Below, in pieces: positions 1-8,868 of a stretch of 64,000 nucleotides of DNA. The notes beneath the pieces are model-generated. The model ran no database searches, was not told the origin of the DNA, and worked only from the letters and a program-made list of their open reading frames with translations. The translations under genes and the position numbers were made by a program. The stretch spans positions 1-64,000 of the forward strand of contig JAPPKS010000021.1 of the NCBI GenBank assembly GCA_028819845.1, in the 5' to 3' direction. Each line of letters begins with the position of its first letter. Within the stretch, counting starts at the first letter, position 1. The DNA comes from Candidatus Poribacteria bacterium (GTDB taxonomy: Bacteria; Poribacteria; WGA-4E; PCPOR2b).

Positions 1-59
1 ATACGTTATTGCGGGTTGGTGGCATTTCCTTATCGTCATTATCGCCGAGCCTCCTCATG

Positions 60-2096
60 TTATACAGTGCGCAGCAATAGCCAAAATCCTAAACCAAGCA
101 ACAACACCCCGGTTCCAACCTTAACGGGCATCAGATGCCGTTGCAGCACACCGCCCAACTGCATCGAAGTCGTGCCCCAATACACAAAGCAGAACACTAT
201 CAGCAGTGGCGTGATAAACATCATATTGTACAGAATCAGATACGCTAGCGCATTTACTCGCATCCCCTCAACACCCATCACAAACGTAATCGTCGGCAAA
301 TACACTTGACCCGTACAGACTAACTCTAGGGCAGATATTGCGAACCCGATGACTAACGCGCCGATAATGACGCTTGATGTCCGCGTCTGTTCGCGGATGA
401 CTTTGTGGATACGCTGTTTCAGCGACTTGGGCAACTGCAATGTAATCTCCTTCACCTTGCCCTGTTTGGCTTTGATAGCGTCATAAATGCTCAAGAACGC
501 CAGCGTGAACGTCCCAATCGCGGCCACTAGGTAAACGCACTTGGCAACGACGGAGAACTCGTTGAGAAACGAGAGAAACTTGAGCAAGCCCATCCCCAAC
601 AGCAGGTAGGTTACAAACACCGCGGCAGCGAATGCACCGCCGGCGACGAGCATCTCTCTACGCGACCGTCCAACGAGTGAAAGATAGGAGATGAAGAACA
701 CAATGGTGGCAAATGCGCACGGGTTAATCCCATCAAGCAATCCCGCACCCGCAACAGCCAATGTCCCGAACGCGCTAAAGCGTTTGACAATTTCGGATTC
801 CGCTTCCCCGGTTTTAGCTTTTGCCTCGGATATCCGAGACGCGACTCCCGTTGCGAGGTATGTTCCGATAATCTCTTCCAGTTGCGACTCATCAAGTTCA
901 TCCAGCAGGTACGCATCGCCAATAAATACTGCAGGTGAGGTGAGCCGTTTCACCTCCGGAACGTTGAAAAGCGCCCCCATCGCCTCAAGCAGTTGTTGGT
1001 CGGTTTTGGCGTCGCGTTTTTCAACCACAATCTGCGGGTATTCGGTTTTAAGGCGTTTCAAAATCTCATTGGCTCTGGCACACTTCTGGCAGCCCCGTTT
1101 ATGGAAGTAGGTGATATGAACGGCACGGTCATCAAGTACAAGCTCTTGACCGTCAAATTCGTCTTCTTCGTATAGGGAATCGTAGAGCGCTAATAAGGTT
1201 TCAAGGTCAGCGTCGGGTACAACTCCTTCCGAGACCGTAACACGCTGATTCTTCCTCGACACTACTTGTTGCCGAACCGCGTCGAGTCCAATCTCCAGAA
1301 CACCAACCGCTTCTCCTTTCGCGGGGTTGGAGACAATGGTTGTGTTTCCTACGACAATCGGTGTCGCCGAGGCTGATTCAGAAGTTTCATTCTTGGCGAG
1401 GACGAGAACGGATAGCCATGAGAATCGCTCTGCAAGTTCACGCGCCTCCGCCTCTGATCCGTGAAACACGCCCACGACAATATCGCTTTGACGCGTAATT
1501 ACTTCCCCCAACGTCTCTAGCGCTTCCATTGGACGGGTGATGGCGACACCCGGATTGTATGCGGAAATCTCAGTTTCATACGAATTTGATATCAACCCAA
1601 CCACGGCGACTTTTCTCTTCGCCGCTTCGACAACTTCAAACGGGCGCGGAAACCGCGCCCCTACTACGATATTCGTGCAAATAACGGGCAAATCTGGATG
1701 GTTGGCGTAGAGGGCAGAAAGTGAATCAAGGGGAAGACACAAGTCGCCCGGTCCGAGGCAGAGCGCATCGTAATTCATTACGCTCAAGGCTTCGAGGGCG
1801 ATTTGGCAGATGAGTTCACTGTTTGGGTCGGCTGGGTCGAGGATGTTTCCGGCGTGAAGGTTCAGAGCGGCGGCGTGTACTTCACGCAAGGAGTGAATGA
1901 CGGTCTGGCGTCGGGAAAGCCCGCCGACTTGCTCGGTTCCGCATCCGTGCAGTCCAAGCTGCCCACCTTCCTCACCGGCATATATGAGCGTAAAGGCATC
2001 GGGGGCATCCGCAATGCTTGGCGTGTAAGGAACCAAGCAAACGAGTACAACGGAAAACCCAATGGCAAGTGAAATGCGCGTGACCCCAAAATTCAT
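60..2096 (-). CDS. UshA-like / glutaredoxin / DsbD-type membrane fusion protein
   Basis: Predicted envelope thiol-redox protein of 678 residues, three modules in one chain. Residues 1-31 are a signal peptide. Residues about 35-290 resemble the 5'-nucleotidase (UshA) metallophosphatase fold, but the DxH and GNHE metal ligands are absent. It does have the Cys-rich HGCG (C52) followed by GGLSRR seen in the UshA-like (seleno)protein group. Residues about 325-415 are a glutaredoxin/thioredoxin-like domain with CQKC (C336, C339). Residues about 440-678 are a CcdA/DsbD-type membrane domain with the paired cysteines in NPCAF (C460) and ELVCTGQ (C594). By family knowledge such domains carry electrons from cytoplasmic thioredoxin across the membrane; that the two other modules are the acceptors is inference. 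A sigma-54-type promoter lies 64 bases upstream, and an NtrC-type activator gene is the next one upstream. Module calls are firm; the overall role is not. Confidence 0.8.
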   Translation of the reverse strand: MNFGVTRISLAIGFSVVLVCLVPYTPSIADAPDAFTLIYAGEEGGQLGLHGCGTEQVGGLSRRQTVIHSLREVHAAALNLHAGNILDPADPNSELICQIALEALSVMNYDALCLGPGDLCLPLDSLSALYANHPDLPVICTNIVVGARFPRPFEVVEAAKRKVAVVGLISNSYETEISAYNPGVAITRPMEALETLGEVITRQSDIVVGVFHGSEAEARELAERFSWLSVLVLAKNETSESASATPIVVGNTTIVSNPAKGEAVGVLEIGLDAVRQQVVSRKNQRVTVSEGVVPDADLETLLALYDSLYEEDEFDGQELVLDDRAVHITYFHKRGCQKCARANEILKRLKTEYPQIVVEKRDAKTDQQLLEAMGALFNVPEVKRLTSPAVFIGDAYLLDELDESQLEEIIGTYLATGVASRISEAKAKTGEAESEIVKRFSAFGTLAVAGAGLLDGINPCAFATIVFFISYLSLVGRSRREMLVAGGAFAAAVFVTYLLLGMGLLKFLSFLNEFSVVAKCVYLVAAIGTFTLAFLSIYDAIKAKQGKVKEITLQLPKSLKQRIHKVIREQTRTSSVIIGALVIGFAISALELVCTGQVYLPTITFVMGVEGMRVNALAYLILYNMMFITPLLIVFCFVYWGTTSMQLGGVLQRHLMPVKVGTGVLLLGLGFWLLLRTV

Positions 2097-2159
2097 TGAC
2101 GCCGCCCCCTTGATAGTGAATCTCCGCGTTCCAAATCAAGATACTTTGGGCATTGTATG

Positions 2160-2176
2160 AGCAATTTCTATGCCAA
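2160..2176 (-). promoter_or_regulatory. sigma-54 (-24/-12) promoter
   Basis: Minus-strand reading gives TTGGCATAGAAATTGCT, matching the TGGCAC-N5-TTGC consensus except for one C to T change. The invariant GG and GC are separated by exactly 10 bases. It points at the start codon at 2096 with a leader of about 50 bases. The neighbouring gene encodes a sigma-54 activator, which strengthens the call. Confidence 0.65.
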
Positions 2177-2295
2177 AGCTAAAATTATACCCAAATTTAG
2201 ACTCGGTTTGGACTCGGAAAACCTTACGTATCAAGGGATACGGGCATTTTAAATTATTTTTCAGACTGGAGCGGCAGCGCCCTGGCGAGATTTGG

Positions 2296-2426
2296 AAAGG
2301 GGTGAAACATTTTGTTTACAACATTCGGGAATTGACGATTGAAAACCCCGTGAACCCTTACCAAAACTAGTGTTCAGGGGTTGCAAACAAAATATGTACA
2401 AAGAAACGTAATGTGTCACCCCTTTG
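2296..2426. promoter_or_regulatory. paired inverted motif, candidate activator-binding sites
   Basis: The 16-base motif GTTGYAAACAAAATRT occurs on the minus strand at 2322-2307 and on the plus strand at 2380-2395. Each copy is followed in the same direction by TCACCCCTTT: directly after one base in the minus copy (2305-2296), and after about 20 bases in the plus copy (2416-2425). The pair lies about 120-280 bases upstream of the sigma-54 promoter, the usual distance for enhancer sites of NtrC-family activators. Binding by the adjacent regulator is inferred. The rest of the 2097-2498 spacer shows no convincing gene; a 66-codon frame at 2170-2370 overlaps these sites and is taken as chance. Confidence 0.4.
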
Positions 2427-2498
2427 AAAAGGGAGTTGTAGGAGAGAGAAGAGTATTGAACAGATTGAAAGGGCAGGTTGGAAATGCCGAAAGACGCT

Positions 2499-3944
2499 TC
2501 ACGCGTCGTCCGACGATTTTTGGAGGCGGCTCAAACGGTTGTGCAGTGCCTGTCTTGTTAACTCCAAGAGTTTAGCTGCAAGTGTCTGGTTGCCATCGGC
2601 GCGCTTGAGGGCTTCGGTAATTATCTGTTGTTCCGCTTCTTTCAAAGCTTCTTTCAATGCCGGAAGTACCGGGAGCGCCGACAATCCTTCCGCAAAATTG
2701 CTTCCTTTAATCGTCGTATTCTCGTGGGAAACTATAGACTGCTCGCCAATCTCCCGCTGGAAAGATGCTATGGAAAGTACACCCCCTTTGTGCCGGCTGA
2801 CAGCGTCTAGTACCATGCCTTCAAGTTCTCGGATATTGCCCTGGAAGTGGTGGGTTCCAAGCAAGGTATAAAGTTCCGGTGGAGCCGTGGGTGTTTCCTT
2901 TTCTAGTTTCTTAGCGGCGATTTCCAGAAAATGCGATACCAATAACGGGATATCGCCCGCCCGCTCGCGAAGCGGCGGCAGGTGAATATGATGGGGTTTC
3001 AGCCGAAAGTAGAGGTCGGTACGAAAGGTGTCGGAATCATTCAAGAATTGAATTTCTCGATTGGTCGCAACAACTATTCTTGCGTTATTTGTTCGCTGGA
3101 AATCGTCCCCAAGCGGATAGTAAGTGCCGTCCTGCAAAAAACGCAGCAGTTTGACCTGCGACTCCAGGTGCAGGTCGCCGATTTCATCAAGGAAGAGCGT
3201 GCCGTTTGACGCGTGTTCAATGAACCCCTTTCGATCTGAATCCGCCCCAGTGTACGCCCCTTTTTTGTGGCCGAAAAGCGCGTCCGAAAATAGGTGGTCG
3301 TCAAGCCCCGAGACATTGACTGAAACAAATTCACCCTCCCGTCCGCTCAGCTTGTGGATTGCCGCTGCAATCAGTTCTTTGCCAACGCCGGTTTCGCCCG
3401 TAATCAAAACCGGCATCGGCGCTTGCGCAATTGTCTCGGTATATTGGAATACGGCATACATCGCACGATCCTGTGTGACGATGTTCGAAAACGCTTCAGG
3501 ATGTTCCAAGGCGTCGGACAGGAGGCGGTCTTTGAGTTGCCGGTTTTGACGGCGCAGCTCGCTCATTTCTACGCCGCGTCGAACCGTGGACACAAACCTG
3601 ACGCTATCGATCGGTTTCAGGATGTAGTCGTACGCCCCAAGTTTCAGACACTCTACCGCCGTTTCCACATTGTTTACTGCGGTGAAGACCATTACGGGAA
3701 GTTCCGGAAAGTCCGAAACAATCAACGGTAGTATGTCCATTCCGGATAAGCCGGGCATCAGCAAGTCCAGCACCACAACCGAAAAGTCATCCTTTGACAG
3801 CGTGGACATAACCTGTCGGCTGTCACCGCATTGGACGATATTATTCATGCCCGCTAAATTCAACGTGTGATCCGCACTGAATAGGAAATGTTCTTCGTCG
3901 TCAACCAGTAGAATGGGATGCGTAGGAAACGGAACTGGATTCAT
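2499..3944 (-). CDS. NtrC-family sigma-54-dependent response regulator
   Basis: Cytoplasmic transcription activator, 481 residues from the chosen start. An N-terminal receiver domain (about 10-125) has the acidic pair D15/D16, phospho-acceptor D60, T88 and K110. The central AAA+ domain has Walker A GETGVGKE (183-190), the sigma-54 contact loop GAYTGA (229-234) and Walker B LFLDE (250-254). The C-terminus carries a Fis-type helix-turn-helix, with GNQTLAAKLL near its first helix. An upstream in-frame start at 4001 would overlap the kinase gene; the ATG at 3944 lies 10 bases after the kinase stop and begins right before the receiver fold, so I prefer it. It is co-transcribed with the kinase at 3955-5565. 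Likely target: the sigma-54 promoter at 2160-2176. Confidence 0.92.
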   Translation of the reverse strand: MNPVPFPTHPILLVDDEEHFLFSADHTLNLAGMNNIVQCGDSRQVMSTLSKDDFSVVVLDLLMPGLSGMDILPLIVSDFPELPVMVFTAVNNVETAVECLKLGAYDYILKPIDSVRFVSTVRRGVEMSELRRQNRQLKDRLLSDALEHPEAFSNIVTQDRAMYAVFQYTETIAQAPMPVLITGETGVGKELIAAAIHKLSGREGEFVSVNVSGLDDHLFSDALFGHKKGAYTGADSDRKGFIEHASNGTLFLDEIGDLHLESQVKLLRFLQDGTYYPLGDDFQRTNNARIVVATNREIQFLNDSDTFRTDLYFRLKPHHIHLPPLRERAGDIPLLVSHFLEIAAKKLEKETPTAPPELYTLLGTHHFQGNIRELEGMVLDAVSRHKGGVLSIASFQREIGEQSIVSHENTTIKGSNFAEGLSALPVLPALKEALKEAEQQIITEALKRADGNQTLAAKLLELTRQALHNRLSRLQKSSDDA

Positions 3945-3954
3945 ATAGTCACCG

Positions 3955-5565
3955 TTAAGGGGCGGCAGGCAGCTTGACTGCCGCTGTCGTTCCCTTTCCA
4001 AGTTCGGAGGAGAAGGTTAATTCCCCGCCATGATTCTTGACAATATTGTAAGAGATGGAAAGCCCTAGTCCGACGCCGCTGGCATCTCGCTTGGTCGTGA
4101 AGAAGGCGTCCATAATGCGTCCTAAATTTTCAGGCGGAATTCCCTCTCCCTCGTCGCAAACCTCAATCAATACACCCTTTGAACTCGTACGGGTCGAAAC
4201 CACGATTTTTTTGCTCGGATCGGACAGCGCATGGCAAGCGTTGGTGATTAAGTTAATAAATACCTGTTCGAGATGTTGCGAGTTGCCGAGAACATCAGGC
4301 AGATTGTCCTCAAATTGAGTCGAGAAGTGGTTCGTAGATGTTTTAATCAGATTCTGCATAATTACGGCTGCGGAGTCAATCACCGCATTACAATTGACCG
4401 GTTGGCTTAAATCTTCGCCGCCGCTTTGCGAAAAATCGCCGAGCGCATCCACGATTTTTTTGATACGATTCGCACCGTCAATGATGCCGGTAGCTAGTTT
4501 GCTGATACGGCCCCGCAATTTCGAATAGGGCATGCCGGCGCACATGAAATCCCCTTGCTCGCCGCAATATTCATCCAGAAACGGTATTACGCTTGACCAA
4601 GATGTCTGAAGGGATTCTCCGTTTAGCAAGACAAAATTGGTCGGGTTGCTAATCTCGTGCGCAACGCCGGCAGTGAGCTGCCCTAATAAGGCCATATTAC
4701 TCGCTTGAATTAACTGCTCCTCGGCGCGCTTGCGTTCCGTGATGTCCAGCGCAAAGCCCGCTACGCGGTAGGGTACGCCGTTGTCATCGTTGACTGGAAA
4801 GGCGCGCGCATGAATCCAACGGATTTCACCATCCGGACGCACCATACGGAACTCATACTCCACTAAATCGCCGCGTTTCTGACGCTCAAAATTCGCAATA
4901 ACCTGCGGCAAGTCATCCGGATAGATGCTGTCCGCCCACGACATCGGCGCCGCCATTAAGTCCGTGCGGGACCGTCCCCATATCTCATCGTATCCGGGAC
5001 TGAGGTAGAAAAACTCGTCCCCTTCCAGCGACATTAGCCAGAATACCTCGCGGACGCTGTTCGCCAACTGGTGAAAGCGTTCTTCACTCGCTCGAAGCTC
5101 CCGTTCCGTCTCCTTCTGCCGCGTGATGTCCCGCCAAATGAACCGGCAGTAAAGCGCCTTTCCTCTTGTATTACGGTAGGTTACGGCATTTAAGTTTACC
5201 GCCAATGTACTTCCATCACTCTTCCGCAATACTAGCTCCATATCACGTATTGTACCGTCGCTTACAAGGCTGGCGAAGGCTTTCTTTGCACCTTCAACAC
5301 TGTCCGGATGATATATCACCGAAATAGGGCGGCCGACAATCTCCGCTTCTGCGTATCCCAACGCCGCACATAACGCTTCATTGCAGTGGAGAACCCTTTC
5401 CGAGACGGCATCAGCAGAAGCAAACATGTCCGGGCCATTGTAATATGGATCGGCCTCCGACATCCGCTTGAATTTATCTCTATCGCGCTCTAACCTCGCC
5501 ACGCGCTGGCGCAACCGCCGTATTTCGCTATTTCGTTGTGATTGTTTCCCATCTTCCTTTTGCAT
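3955..5565 (-). CDS. PAS-domain sensor histidine kinase
   Basis: Probably soluble sensor kinase of 536 residues; no membrane segment is visible. Order: a charged coiled-coil start (about 10-35), PAS 1 (about 45-150), PAS 2 with PAC (about 160-285), a HisKA-type dimerisation region with H303 in VAHEISNPTN, and an HATPase domain with N-box (438-447), DEGEGIP (471-477) and GVGLGLS (497-503). The family autophosphorylates on His and passes the phosphate to the receiver Asp of its partner, here D60 of the adjacent NtrC-type regulator. The ligand read by the PAS domains cannot be told. The leader is short, with GAGGTGA just upstream of the ATG and a good sigma-70 promoter at 5602-5630. Confidence 0.92.
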   Translation of the reverse strand: MQKEDGKQSQRNSEIRRLRQRVARLERDRDKFKRMSEADPYYNGPDMFASADAVSERVLHCNEALCAALGYAEAEIVGRPISVIYHPDSVEGAKKAFASLVSDGTIRDMELVLRKSDGSTLAVNLNAVTYRNTRGKALYCRFIWRDITRQKETERELRASEERFHQLANSVREVFWLMSLEGDEFFYLSPGYDEIWGRSRTDLMAAPMSWADSIYPDDLPQVIANFERQKRGDLVEYEFRMVRPDGEIRWIHARAFPVNDDNGVPYRVAGFALDITERKRAEEQLIQASNMALLGQLTAGVAHEISNPTNFVLLNGESLQTSWSSVIPFLDEYCGEQGDFMCAGMPYSKLRGRISKLATGIIDGANRIKKIVDALGDFSQSGGEDLSQPVNCNAVIDSAAVIMQNLIKTSTNHFSTQFEDNLPDVLGNSQHLEQVFINLITNACHALSDPSKKIVVSTRTSSKGVLIEVCDEGEGIPPENLGRIMDAFFTTKRDASGVGLGLSISYNIVKNHGGELTFSSELGKGTTAAVKLPAAP

Positions 5566-5601
5566 TTCTCACCTCGGGATTTGCCGGATAAGTTCGCAAA
5601 A

Positions 5602-5630
5602 AGAATAACACCGTTTTGCGTGTATGTCAA
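5602..5630 (-). promoter_or_regulatory. sigma-70 promoter of the kinase-regulator operon
   Basis: Minus-strand TTGACA (5630-5625), a 17-base spacer and TATTCT (5607-5602), about 37 bases before the kinase ATG. It abuts a palindromic repeat at 5633-5668. Confidence 0.65.
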
Positions 5631-5632
5631 CA

Positions 5633-5668
5633 ACCCCCTCTAGCTCCCCCTTGGTAAGGGGGAGGATT
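5633..5668 (-). repeat. C-run palindromic repeat, copy 1
   Basis: Imperfect hairpin of the form AATCCTCCCCCTT-AAGGGGGAG-TAGAGGGGGT, read on the minus strand. Near-identical copies occur at 38884-38920 and 52347-52383, all between genes. The three differ by a few bases, mainly in the loop, so it is a dispersed small repeat family. The hairpin lacks a following T-run and is not a simple terminator. Confidence 0.75.
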
Positions 5669-5834
5669 AAACTGAAAAAAAACGTCGCGATTCGGAAATC
5701 GCTCCTACAGGCCGTTGAATAAGGAGGTGCATAAACACCCAGGTTCTGCTGGACGGGATAAATGAAAAATCCGCGCGGCGCTATTGGGCGTTCCGCGTTT
5801 CCGCCCGCTAATGCCTTACGTTTGCCAATGGCAA

Positions 5835-8636
5835 CTACTCGAGGAGAAATAGGCGGCCATCCCCGGCAGTCACCGTCAACGATACCGATCGGTTTTGCGC
5901 ACTGAAACCCACGACCGGCGTCTGTGTGCCATCGGATTTATCGATCTCGAATAGAGCTTTGGGCTTGCCGTTGAATGTTAAAACCGCTTTCTGTTCCTTC
6001 GTGAAGTCGCGGTTGACCAGCATGAAGTAGTTTACGCCTGAACTATCCACGAACTCGCCTACAACCCACTTCCCCTGGCTGATTGAACTTATTAACTTGG
6101 ACTCTGACGCATCTCGAGTCAGTTCCGGCAAAGGCTCTGTATGAAAGACGTTGGTGGATTTCAGCCGCAGCAAGGTATCGCCAATATTGAGTATCTCCCC
6201 GTTCACTCGGCGCAGCATAGAATAGTGCAAGGACCGGCTGCCGTCGCTTTCTATAACAGCATCATGCCAATTATGGCCGCCATATTCGACCTCCGTGTTG
6301 TAAGTGAACCAGCCCAAGGTTCGTGCGCCATAAGCCAATGCGCTATAAGCCTGCCAGCGAAGCTCCGCTTCACTCGGGCTGCGAATGTGGAAAAACGCGA
6401 CCACTGAACCGATGAAGCCAAAGTGGACATCTGCCCTCAGGGCTTCTTGACGCACGATTTCAAAATTGGGGAAGAAATGCCCGCCGTAGGACGGAGATTC
6501 GCCGCCCAACGCATAGTTGTCATAAGTAAACAGAGACGGTTCGACGGTTTCAATAAATGACCGGACGTAGTCTCGGTAGACCGGATAGGGAGAATACGGC
6601 CCATAGCACGGGAGTAGATTCACTACAAAGGGTTTGGAAGGTGTGAGCCGGCTAAATCGGCGGTTTTGCTCCGCGAGGTCTAAATACTGCCACTTCCCCG
6701 GCTCGTCGTGTCCCGAGATATCAAAAACCTCAGAATCCTCATTGGCTTTTACGAGTTCTGAGTCATCCCAAGTAGACGCCCAAGTCGAAGAAATACGCCT
6801 TCGCAACCCGTATTTTGCACGCCAGGAACCGACGCTGAAGTTTGCCATAGCGCATTCAGCCTCCCATTCTGCGCCGAGGCCGGGGCCGCTGGTGAAAAGT
6901 CCGTAGATTGGGAAACGCAACTCGCCGGGTTTCAGCGGAGGCAGAGAAAATTCCGATGCATAGTCCCGTAGAACGCCTTTGCGCAGGGAAAAATCATCAA
7001 ATCGCACTGAGCCATCCCGCCACTCTTTCGTAATCACTATCCGCAATTGTGCTGCGTTAACCGGGCTATAGAGCTCTTCAAAGAATGCAATCCAGTCGTC
7101 CTGTGTATCGGGAAGTTTGACCTCAAAACTTTCGGATGTCTTTCCGTCTGTGTCGATCCACTGTCCCGCAACCGACACCTTTCCACGGCACTCTGCGGCA
7201 TAGTACCCCTTGAAAACATACGCAGTATCGGCTGTCACGGGCACTGACTGACTGCGAATTGTAAAGGAATTCGCAGGCAATCCCTGCTGCAGCGCTAAAC
7301 AGAATCCCTCCCCATTCCTGCCGGGAGATGCCTTGTCGAATGTTTCACCCGCGAATTGTTGGCTCCAAGAATCAAAACTCCAGCCGGCCGGCAGCCTTCC
7401 GTCAAATTGCGTACCAAAGACGTCAAATCCGGAATTCGGAAATAGGTTGGACGTATCCAGCGGCGGCACGGGTGGAATCCGTGCGAAAAAGGCTCTGCCA
7501 TCTTCAGTGTAGCTAAAATACAAGGTTTCGTTGACGATATACATATCAGGTGCCGTCTGGTTCATTGCCGATGGCGAGAGAATTTCGCTGGCGCTCCAGG
7601 TTTTGCCGGCATCTTTCGAAATTGCATACCGAATCGCGGAGACTGTTTCGCGCCCGTCCTGCCAGGCAATAGCCAAAGTCCCATCCCCCATTATCCCTAT
7701 GACCGGCAGGAGGTGATTGCCTTCCGAACTATCGTCCACGCGCACTTTATCTTCCCAAGTGACACCGCTATCGGCTGAACGCATGCAAAAAATCCCGCCC
7801 GCGTCGCTAAAGACAATATTAATGCCGCCGTCGCTGTCAGCGGCTATAGTGTGATCGTCCGCCAAGGAAAGCGGGTTCTTGACCTGAGTCGGAGTCGAGG
7901 ACGACCATTTGTTGCCATCGTAGGTCAAAACGTTGAGCCGATCGTTTCGCTTTCGCAATACGTACCGGTAATCACCCACGACTATAGCGTCGGAGCAATA
8001 ACTTTGGGTCGGGTTGCCGCCATCCATGCCGCTGCCCGTTGCCAAGTGCCTTCCGAGCTGCGTCCAGGTCAAACCGCCATCGCTAGAGCCGCAATCGTTT
8101 GCAGTCCAGTCGGCGTCGTTATGGAATGCCCAGAGATTCTTCCCGTCCTCGCTAACGGCCAGCCCAAGGCCGTTGTGCTGTACCCATCCGTAGCCCTCCA
8201 ATCCAATTGCAGTCGGCTCGTTCCATGAAAGCCCGAGATCGAGTGATGAGGTGTAGTAGGGCGAGGCTCTATCATCGCCGCGGGACCAGAGTAGATGAAG
8301 TTTCCCCTGAATGTCAAAAGCCAGTTCAGGCAGGACATCGCTAGCGTCAGCGGGGGAATTGTGTATGAAGTTTACTGGGCGGCCCATCCAGTTTGCGCCC
8401 CCATCAGTGGACGAATTGAACCGCAGGTGAAGGCCCCAGCGCTGTTGCGGCGGAAAACAATCCCGAGTCGTCCACATAACAACGACGAACTCGCCCGTAT
8501 TATCGACAGTTATTGTGGTCTTTACCACCTCGTTGTCTGAGCCGCTAATTGCAAGCGATGCCCACAAACTCGACGAAGCAAGTGCACAAAATACAATAGC
8601 CACGATTGCGGCTAATGATACTGCATTCCAATCCAT
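5835..8636 (-). CDS. secreted BNR-repeat protein with glycosidase-like C-terminus
   Basis: Exported protein of 933 residues with a signal peptide (about 1-32). Residues about 35-390 form a sialidase-type beta-propeller with at least five Asp-box/BNR motifs of the S-x-D-x-G-x-x-W kind (SSTDGGANW, SSDGGLTW, SADSGVTW, SKDAGKTW). Residues about 395-560 look like a galactose-binding jelly roll. Residues about 575-850 look like a TIM-barrel glycoside-hydrolase region rich in Trp, Tyr, Asp and Glu, followed by a beta-sandwich ending (about 860-933). BNR propellers occur in sialidases and also in non-catalytic binding proteins; I see no complete sialidase Arg triad by eye and do not claim that activity. 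It is a single gene. Probable role: glycan binding or breakdown outside the cell. Confidence 0.7.
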   Translation of the reverse strand: MDWNAVSLAAIVAIVFCALASSSLWASLAISGSDNEVVKTTITVDNTGEFVVVMWTTRDCFPPQQRWGLHLRFNSSTDGGANWMGRPVNFIHNSPADASDVLPELAFDIQGKLHLLWSRGDDRASPYYTSSLDLGLSWNEPTAIGLEGYGWVQHNGLGLAVSEDGKNLWAFHNDADWTANDCGSSDGGLTWTQLGRHLATGSGMDGGNPTQSYCSDAIVVGDYRYVLRKRNDRLNVLTYDGNKWSSSTPTQVKNPLSLADDHTIAADSDGGINIVFSDAGGIFCMRSADSGVTWEDKVRVDDSSEGNHLLPVIGIMGDGTLAIAWQDGRETVSAIRYAISKDAGKTWSASEILSPSAMNQTAPDMYIVNETLYFSYTEDGRAFFARIPPVPPLDTSNLFPNSGFDVFGTQFDGRLPAGWSFDSWSQQFAGETFDKASPGRNGEGFCLALQQGLPANSFTIRSQSVPVTADTAYVFKGYYAAECRGKVSVAGQWIDTDGKTSESFEVKLPDTQDDWIAFFEELYSPVNAAQLRIVITKEWRDGSVRFDDFSLRKGVLRDYASEFSLPPLKPGELRFPIYGLFTSGPGLGAEWEAECAMANFSVGSWRAKYGLRRRISSTWASTWDDSELVKANEDSEVFDISGHDEPGKWQYLDLAEQNRRFSRLTPSKPFVVNLLPCYGPYSPYPVYRDYVRSFIETVEPSLFTYDNYALGGESPSYGGHFFPNFEIVRQEALRADVHFGFIGSVVAFFHIRSPSEAELRWQAYSALAYGARTLGWFTYNTEVEYGGHNWHDAVIESDGSRSLHYSMLRRVNGEILNIGDTLLRLKSTNVFHTEPLPELTRDASESKLISSISQGKWVVGEFVDSSGVNYFMLVNRDFTKEQKAVLTFNGKPKALFEIDKSDGTQTPVVGFSAQNRSVSLTVTAGDGRLFLLE

Positions 8637-8690
8637 TTTTGAAATCTCCGCGATTGACCAATACTTTGGAATGTATTGGATAAATTACTC

Positions 8691-8719
8691 TTGAAATACC
8701 GATTCATCTACACTATTAT
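8691..8719 (+). promoter_or_regulatory. sigma-70 promoter of the propeller-phosphatase gene
   Basis: TTGAAA (8691-8696), 17-base spacer, TATTAT (8714-8719). It reads toward the ATG at 8869 and leaves a leader of about 140 bases. Confidence 0.45.
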
Positions 8720-8868
8720 AGAACACACTTAACGGCCGTGACCATTGAAAAAATGTGATGAAATCTTTCCGCCTTCGCGGATTTCCTTCGGAACAGATGC
8801 CTCTCCTATCTGTTTGTTGGATGTTAACGTGAAATTGGGTCCGGGCTCGCCCGCAGCCAATCCTTAAG

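Noticed and set aside
2170-2370. 66-codon plus-strand frame as a gene
   Set aside because: Its ATG overlaps the sigma-54 promoter of the opposite strand and its body covers one of the paired motifs; no family resemblance.
2499-4001. Upstream start at 4001 for the NtrC-type regulator
   Set aside because: It would overlap the kinase gene by 47 bases and add residues that are an out-of-frame reading of the kinase end; the ATG at 3944 starts right before the receiver fold.
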